A stretch of 64,000 nt of DNA from Candidatus Poseidonia sp. (lineage in GTDB: Archaea; Thermoplasmatota; Poseidoniia; Poseidoniales; Poseidoniaceae), in NCBI GenBank assembly GCA_030828165.1, contig JAURDA010000002.1:1-64000 (forward strand), given 5' to 3'. The number at the start of each line of letters is the position of its first letter. Position 1 is the stretch's first letter. A program made the position numbers and the translations under genes. Positions 60,415 to 64,000 of this stretch are shown piece by piece. A model generated the notes under the pieces. The model had not been told where the DNA came from. It saw nothing but the letters and a program-made list of their open reading frames with translations, and did no database searches.

Positions 60415-61500
60415 ATGCGTAGCCCAGCGTTCGTTTCCGACGAGCGGCGTGAGGGTGGCCTAACGGCGGTCATTGAGTTTCTGTCCGCCTTTACGTTGTT
60501 TTTGATGATCCTCACGGCGTTTATCTCCCTGGCGCAACTGCAAATGGGTTCCAACGACCCCGAAGTCGACCGCTTGGACCGTGCAGCGGCCCAAGGCTTG
60601 GACAGGCTCACTTCCGGCGAGGGGTGGTTCGTCCCGATGGGCGCTGACCTCGACTATGCCAACGCGACGGATGCATGGCATACTTTTGACGCCGAGGCGC
60701 TTCAACAGGGGCGCGTCCAAGCCGGGTTGGTGTCCTCGTACCGATTGGACATGGATCGCATCGCCGCCCTCCACAACGTGACCGAGGACGGCATGGCCGC
60801 CGGGCTTGGTTTGGCCGACGACATGAGCCTTCATCTCTCGGTCAAGGTGGTGGAAAGCACGAACGAAAGCCGAGAAGGGACCTTCCTTTTCTCGGGCGGA
60901 ACGGAGCGGGGCACCGCCCCTTCGTCCTCCACCGCATACCGTTCCTTCCAGCAGGACGGGGAGTTGATTCGGGTGGTGCTTGAGGTTCACGACGGGGGGC
61001 GCAAATTCAACCAGCTCCACATCACCGAAGTGATGACCCGCCCCTCCTCGAACGGTCCGGAATGGATCGAGGTCCACAATCCCAACGATTTTGCGGTCGC
61101 CCTCAAGGGTTGGTCCTTTAACCACACCTCCGGCTCATCGGGAAGCAACGTTTTACTCCAAGAAGGGGTGCTGTCAGGGGGTTCATTGTCTCTTTTCACC
61201 GGTGATGTCTCAACCCAAGAGCGACGCAACGCCACCCACGTCATCGACCTCGGCTCGGCGGGCTTCCTCGGCGTTGGCCAACTCAGTGGACTCGCTGACG
61301 GTCAGGGTGTTTTGCGCCTGCGTTACACCCAACTCGACGAAATCACCCCCGCAGACATGGTAAGAGTGGAATGGGGCGGTAACACCGGTTTGTTCATGGT
61401 CAGAGGGCAATCCTTGGTGTGGGACGGCGTCGACACATTTGACGCTGCTTCGTGGAGTCTTGAGGATGCACCGACCCCCGGCGAATCCTCCATGGCCTGA
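60415..61500 (+). CDS. prepilin-like protein carrying a lamin-tail (LTD) domain
   Basis: A 361-residue protein. The N-terminus is type IV prepilin-like: a short basic leader ending RREGG, then the hydrophobic helix LTAVIEFLSAFTLFLMILTA (about 16-35), with a Glu near the helix start. Residues about 45-200 have no recognised family. Residues about 200-340 read as a lamin-tail domain: LHITEVMTRPSSNGPEWIEV, then NPNDFAVALKGWSFNHTSG. Prepilin leaders are cut by PibD-type peptidases and the helix packs into a filament. It is directly upstream of three KaiC-like genes. This combination is not one I know. Confidence 0.65.
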   Translation: MRSPAFVSDERREGGLTAVIEFLSAFTLFLMILTAFISLAQLQMGSNDPEVDRLDRAAAQGLDRLTSGEGWFVPMGADLDYANATDAWHTFDAEALQQGRVQAGLVSSYRLDMDRIAALHNVTEDGMAAGLGLADDMSLHLSVKVVESTNESREGTFLFSGGTERGTAPSSSTAYRSFQQDGELIRVVLEVHDGGRKFNQLHITEVMTRPSSNGPEWIEVHNPNDFAVALKGWSFNHTSGSSGSNVLLQEGVLSGGSLSLFTGDVSTQERRNATHVIDLGSAGFLGVGQLSGLADGQGVLRLRYTQLDEITPADMVRVEWGGNTGLFMVRGQSLVWDGVDTFDAASWSLEDAPTPGESSMA

Positions 61501-61568
61501 GCCGCGATTTTCAGCAGCGGCGGTGCAAACACTTCATCAACCTGCGGTGCCTCCTCGTGTTTGGTCCC

Positions 61569-62351
61569 ATGCAACCCAGCAGCGTTTACACACGAGACCG
61601 ATGCGTGACGGGCATCCACGGCTTGGATGAGATTCTTCGAGGGGGCATTCCCTACGGCTCAACGGTGCTCGCAGCAGGAACCTGCGGCTCCGGAAAGACC
61701 ACGTTGGGCATGGAATTTCTCGTCAGAGGAGCCCTTGCTGGCGAGGCCTGTGCCCACTTCACCGCCACCGAACCCTCGGTGAAGCTATTGGAGAACATCC
61801 GCCAATATGCCTTCTTCGACATGAACATGGTTGACTCCGGCCTCATCAACGTCTTCGACATGGACGTGCTGTATTCGTGGCTTGGGCTGGACAAAGCCTC
61901 CTTTGAACTGGACGACGTTCACGCCCTCATCAAGTCCATCGTCGACATCGTCAACACCATCGGCGTGACCCGCCTTGTGATCGACTCGGTCACCACACTT
62001 TGTTACAAGATCAAATCCGAACAACTGATTCGAGATTTCCTCTTCACCCTCGGGAAGAAATTGGCGACCCTAGGCTGCACCACCATCCTCATCTCCGAAA
62101 TCACCTCGGCCACCGAGAATGCGCACTGGTCCTCGTTCGGCGTGGAAGAAGCCATCGCTGACGGCATCATCGTGATGGGCGATTCGGAACGGATGGGCCA
62201 CCTGTTGAGGTTCTTGCAGGTTGTCAAGATGCGGGGTACCTCTCACAGCCGTGCGAAGCATGCCATCGAACTGACGCCGTTGGGCGTGATGTTGATTCCG
62301 ATGCTGAAATGGGGTGCATCCGCCGATAAAACATCCAGATGGGGGCAATGA
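61569..62351 (+). CDS. single-domain KaiC/RecA-family ATPase (intact P-loop)
   Basis: A 260-residue protein of the KaiC family. It opens with VTGIHGLDEILRGGIPYG and has Walker A GTCGSGKTT (residues 37-45). Walker B is LVIDSV near residue 145. Further family blocks are SFGVEEAIADGIIVM and VKMRGTSHSRAKHAIELTPLG at the C-terminus. The KaiC double Glu after the first strand is replaced by TEPSV. It likely binds and hydrolyses ATP to switch a partner. ATG 61569 is chosen over GTG 61557. The second KaiC-like gene overlaps it (ATGA). Confidence 0.88.
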   Translation: MQPSSVYTRDRCVTGIHGLDEILRGGIPYGSTVLAAGTCGSGKTTLGMEFLVRGALAGEACAHFTATEPSVKLLENIRQYAFFDMNMVDSGLINVFDMDVLYSWLGLDKASFELDDVHALIKSIVDIVNTIGVTRLVIDSVTTLCYKIKSEQLIRDFLFTLGKKLATLGCTTILISEITSATENAHWSSFGVEEAIADGIIVMGDSERMGHLLRFLQVVKMRGTSHSRAKHAIELTPLGVMLIPMLKWGASADKTSRWGQ

Positions 62352-62938
62352 CGATGTTTGAACTCGACCAACGGATTGCTGAGCAACTCACCCAGGTGTC
62401 CCTCAACAGCTCGGTGCAGGTTCGTATGAGCGCAGCCAACACCTTTGCCGTGACGGCGAGCACGATGGTCCCCCTCATGCAGATGTTTGAGATGGGCGGC
62501 GTGTACATCTCTGCGAGCCGCGGAGCAGCCGAAATCATCCAGGCCTTCGAAGCCATCGGCATCGACGTGTCCAACATTCATTTCCTCGACCTCGTCTCCT
62601 CGGGTGTGCTTGGCGGAACCGATGTTCCGTATCCAAACATCACCTTCGTCGACAGTCCCATCATGCTTGAGAGCATCCTCCTTCGAACGCTCTACACCTT
62701 GCGAACGGTGAACAACCAGCGAAACTTCGTCTTCCTCGACAGCGTGAATGCGCTGGCCATTTACAACGACGATCGCATGTTGGCCGAGTACCTTCACACC
62801 TTCATCAACACCTTCCGCCAACGGGAGGTCCTTTCGGTGATTCTGAACGTACCGGACCAAACGCCCCCGCTGGTGTTGGCCAACCTCGACACGTACTGCA
62901 CCGACCTCATCGATCGCGGTCAGGTGGTCCTTCTCTGA
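62348..62938 (+). CDS. KaiC-like protein lacking the P-loop (partner 2)
   Basis: A 196-residue protein. The centre is RecA-fold-like (GGVYISASRGAAEIIQAFEA, ITFVDSPIMLESILLRTLY, NFVFLDSVNALAIYNDDRML) but no Walker A is present where the nucleotide would bind. ATG 62348 overlaps the first gene's TGA. The Walker B-like strand FVFLDSVNAL is retained. It is probably a pseudo-ATPase or scaffold acting with the upstream ATPase. Resembles archaeal KaiC-like and DUF835-like proteins, but I cannot name a family. Confidence 0.72.
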   Translation: MTMFELDQRIAEQLTQVSLNSSVQVRMSAANTFAVTASTMVPLMQMFEMGGVYISASRGAAEIIQAFEAIGIDVSNIHFLDLVSSGVLGGTDVPYPNITFVDSPIMLESILLRTLYTLRTVNNQRNFVFLDSVNALAIYNDDRMLAEYLHTFINTFRQREVLSVILNVPDQTPPLVLANLDTYCTDLIDRGQVVLL

Positions 62939-62949
62939 GGTGATGATGC

Positions 62950-63753
62950 ATGGCACGGAAAATGACGTTTGATGCAGAGGACGAGGAATTCTTTGGCACC
63001 GTTGGCTCCTTCGGTGTGCCCAAATTTGACGCTGAAATGCGCGGCGGTGTGCCTCGTGGTTTCACGATGATCGCCTTTACCGAAACGGGGTCGGGCAGCG
63101 AGTTGTTTGCAAAACAGTTCACCTCTCCAGCCGAAGAGCCCGAAAACACGCTCTACATCACCACCGACGAGGGTCAACAGGAAATTGTCAGAATCTTCCA
63201 AAAATATGGATGGCCCCTCGACATCAACGTCCGTACCATTGGAGAGGAATATAACGCCAACGTGTTGGAACGTGAACTGTTGGCCAGTCGTTACCGGCTT
63301 GAGGGCTTCCAACTTGCCGACATCCAACGCTTGGCTCAAACCCGTTTCGTTGACGACAGCAACCAGGATTACTTGACGGAAGTCACCAACGAAATCATGG
63401 GACTAGGTCCGTATTTCCGAGCCGTTTTGGACAATTTGGACTTTTTCCTGCAGCGTGACGACCCCGCCCGTGTGATCTCAATGGTGCGAATGCTCCAAGC
63501 CCACGCCCAAATGGTCCGGGGTTTGCTCATGATTTCGGTCTCTACCGACGGGTTGGACCCGTCCATCAAACAGGAACTTTCCTCAATCGCCGACATGGTT
63601 CTCTCATTCAAGGTCCGAACCATCGGTACCGAATTCGAGAATTCGATGATCGTTTCAAAATTCCGAAACGCTCCAGAGAACCTGAAGATCTTGGTCTTCC
63701 GCGTGACCCCCGAAGAAGGCATCACGCCAGAAACCGTGGAACGTATCGCTTGA
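62950..63753 (+). CDS. KaiC-like protein with degenerate P-loop (partner 3)
   Basis: A 267-residue protein. It starts like KaiC domains (FGVPKFDAEMRGGVPRGFTM) but the P-loop reads TETGSGSELFAKQF, without the conserved Lys and Ser/Thr. Later strands (FRAVLDNLDFFLQRDD, LLMISVSTDGLDPSIKQEL) keep the RecA outline. It could bind nucleotide weakly or not at all. Starting 11 bp after partner 2, it completes a three-gene array on one strand. Its C-terminal half is helix-rich. Confidence 0.78.
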   Translation: MARKMTFDAEDEEFFGTVGSFGVPKFDAEMRGGVPRGFTMIAFTETGSGSELFAKQFTSPAEEPENTLYITTDEGQQEIVRIFQKYGWPLDINVRTIGEEYNANVLERELLASRYRLEGFQLADIQRLAQTRFVDDSNQDYLTEVTNEIMGLGPYFRAVLDNLDFFLQRDDPARVISMVRMLQAHAQMVRGLLMISVSTDGLDPSIKQELSSIADMVLSFKVRTIGTEFENSMIVSKFRNAPENLKILVFRVTPEEGITPETVERIA

Positions 63754-63807
63754 TGCTCGTCGTGGACAAAACGACATGTCCAAAACGGACGGGTGTTCGG
63801 CACCACC

Positions 63808-64000
63808 ATGGGCAAGCGTTCAGCGACGGGGGGATTTGACCCCTCCGGCATCGATGCAGATGCTTGGGAGGTGCTTGAAGGCCAACTTGAGGCCACCATA
63901 CCCAACTACGACCGGGTCAACACCTGGATGACGTTTGGGCAAGACAGGCGATGGCGACGGAACGTCCGCAACCACGCCAAGCCCGGCATGAAGGTCCTCG
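63808..64000 (+). CDS. UbiE/MenG-type methyltransferase (3' end beyond window)
   Basis: Only the first 64 residues are visible. They show the typical entry YDRVNTWMTFGQDRRWRRNV, then AKPGMKVL, which in UbiE/COQ5/MenG leads into the SAM-binding DxGxG motif. It methylates demethylmenaquinone or a related quinone precursor, supporting a respiratory quinone. The start ATG at 63808 has no clear ribosome binding site. Confidence 0.78.
   Translation, partial: MGKRSATGGFDPSGIDADAWEVLEGQLEATIPNYDRVNTWMTFGQDRRWRRNVRNHAKPGMKVL

Noticed and set aside
1-64000. CRISPR arrays, insertion sequences, integrases, rRNA operon or replication origin
   Set aside because: No regular spaced repeats, transposase motifs, attachment-site repeats or origin-type clusters of repeats were seen.

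Overview
This window reads as a gene-dense stretch of an archaeal chromosome, most likely a marine planktonic euryarchaeon of the Marine Group II type (Candidatus Poseidoniales, Thermoplasmatota) or a close relative. The lineage is inferred from gene content only. The archaeal core genes are RNA polymerase subunit K, PurP, a GHMP-type shikimate kinase, the AroA'/AroB' early shikimate enzymes, a RibL-type FAD synthase, an HTH_10 regulator and single-domain KaiC/RecA ATPases. They sit among bacterial-looking genes (GpsA, trimeric-type riboflavin synthase, acyl-CoA dehydrogenase, Kv channel, tryptophan 2,3-dioxygenase). Heme A synthase and heme O synthase point to aerobic respiration. Coding density is very high, no gap exceeds 300 bp, and I see no insertion sequence, CRISPR array, rRNA or prophage.

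Layout. 0-10 kb: a Nudix hydrolase cut by the left edge, a small membrane protein, tRNA-Gln, a PhnD/PhnC/PhnE-type ABC importer behind a promoter flanked by two palindromes, a small winged-helix protein, glycerol-3-phosphate dehydrogenase, an endonuclease IV-like protein, and a riboflavin/FAD operon (ribB, ribL, ribE, ribH). 10-25 kb: a prenol/dolichol-kinase-like membrane protein, thioredoxin reductase, an E1-like/rhodanese fusion, a Kv-type channel with a zinc ribbon, a degenerate receiver protein with an MFS transporter, a fused alpha/beta 2-oxoacid dehydrogenase E1, an aquaporin, a CaCA exchanger, an acyl-CoA dehydrogenase, a MocA plus XdhC maturation pair and oligoribonuclease. 25-33 kb: a 1356-residue polytopic membrane protein, then a run of exported proteins (membrane-anchored subtilisin, thioredoxin-like lipoprotein, calcium-binding type 3 repeat protein).

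33-44 kb: a three-subunit molybdenum hydroxylase whose FAD subunit carries a cysteine-rich loop like that of 4-hydroxybenzoyl-CoA reductase, an exported protein, and a DUF4350 / MoxR / DUF58 / membrane-protein operon. 44-50 kb: a minus-strand aromatic amino acid operon (HTH_10 regulator, AroA', AroB', AroK, AroC, aspartate kinase). 50-57 kb: a membrane-anchored coiled-coil protein with a tandemly duplicated domain, PurP, tryptophan dioxygenase, RpoK, a thioredoxin-like membrane protein, and CtaA/CtaB. 57-64 kb: tRNA-Ser, a 985-residue surface protein, a prepilin-like lamin-tail protein followed by three KaiC-family genes of which two have lost the P-loop, and the start of a UbiE/MenG methyltransferase.

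The best candidates for undescribed biology are the prepilin-like lamin-tail protein with the KaiC trio (60.4-63.8 kb), the HcrB-like cluster in an apparently aerobic archaeon (33.2-37.6 kb), the GpsA gene with its lipid-divide implications, the aromatic operon that ends in its own aspartate kinase, and the giant membrane protein at 25-29 kb. All family assignments come from reading motifs by eye; no database search was run.
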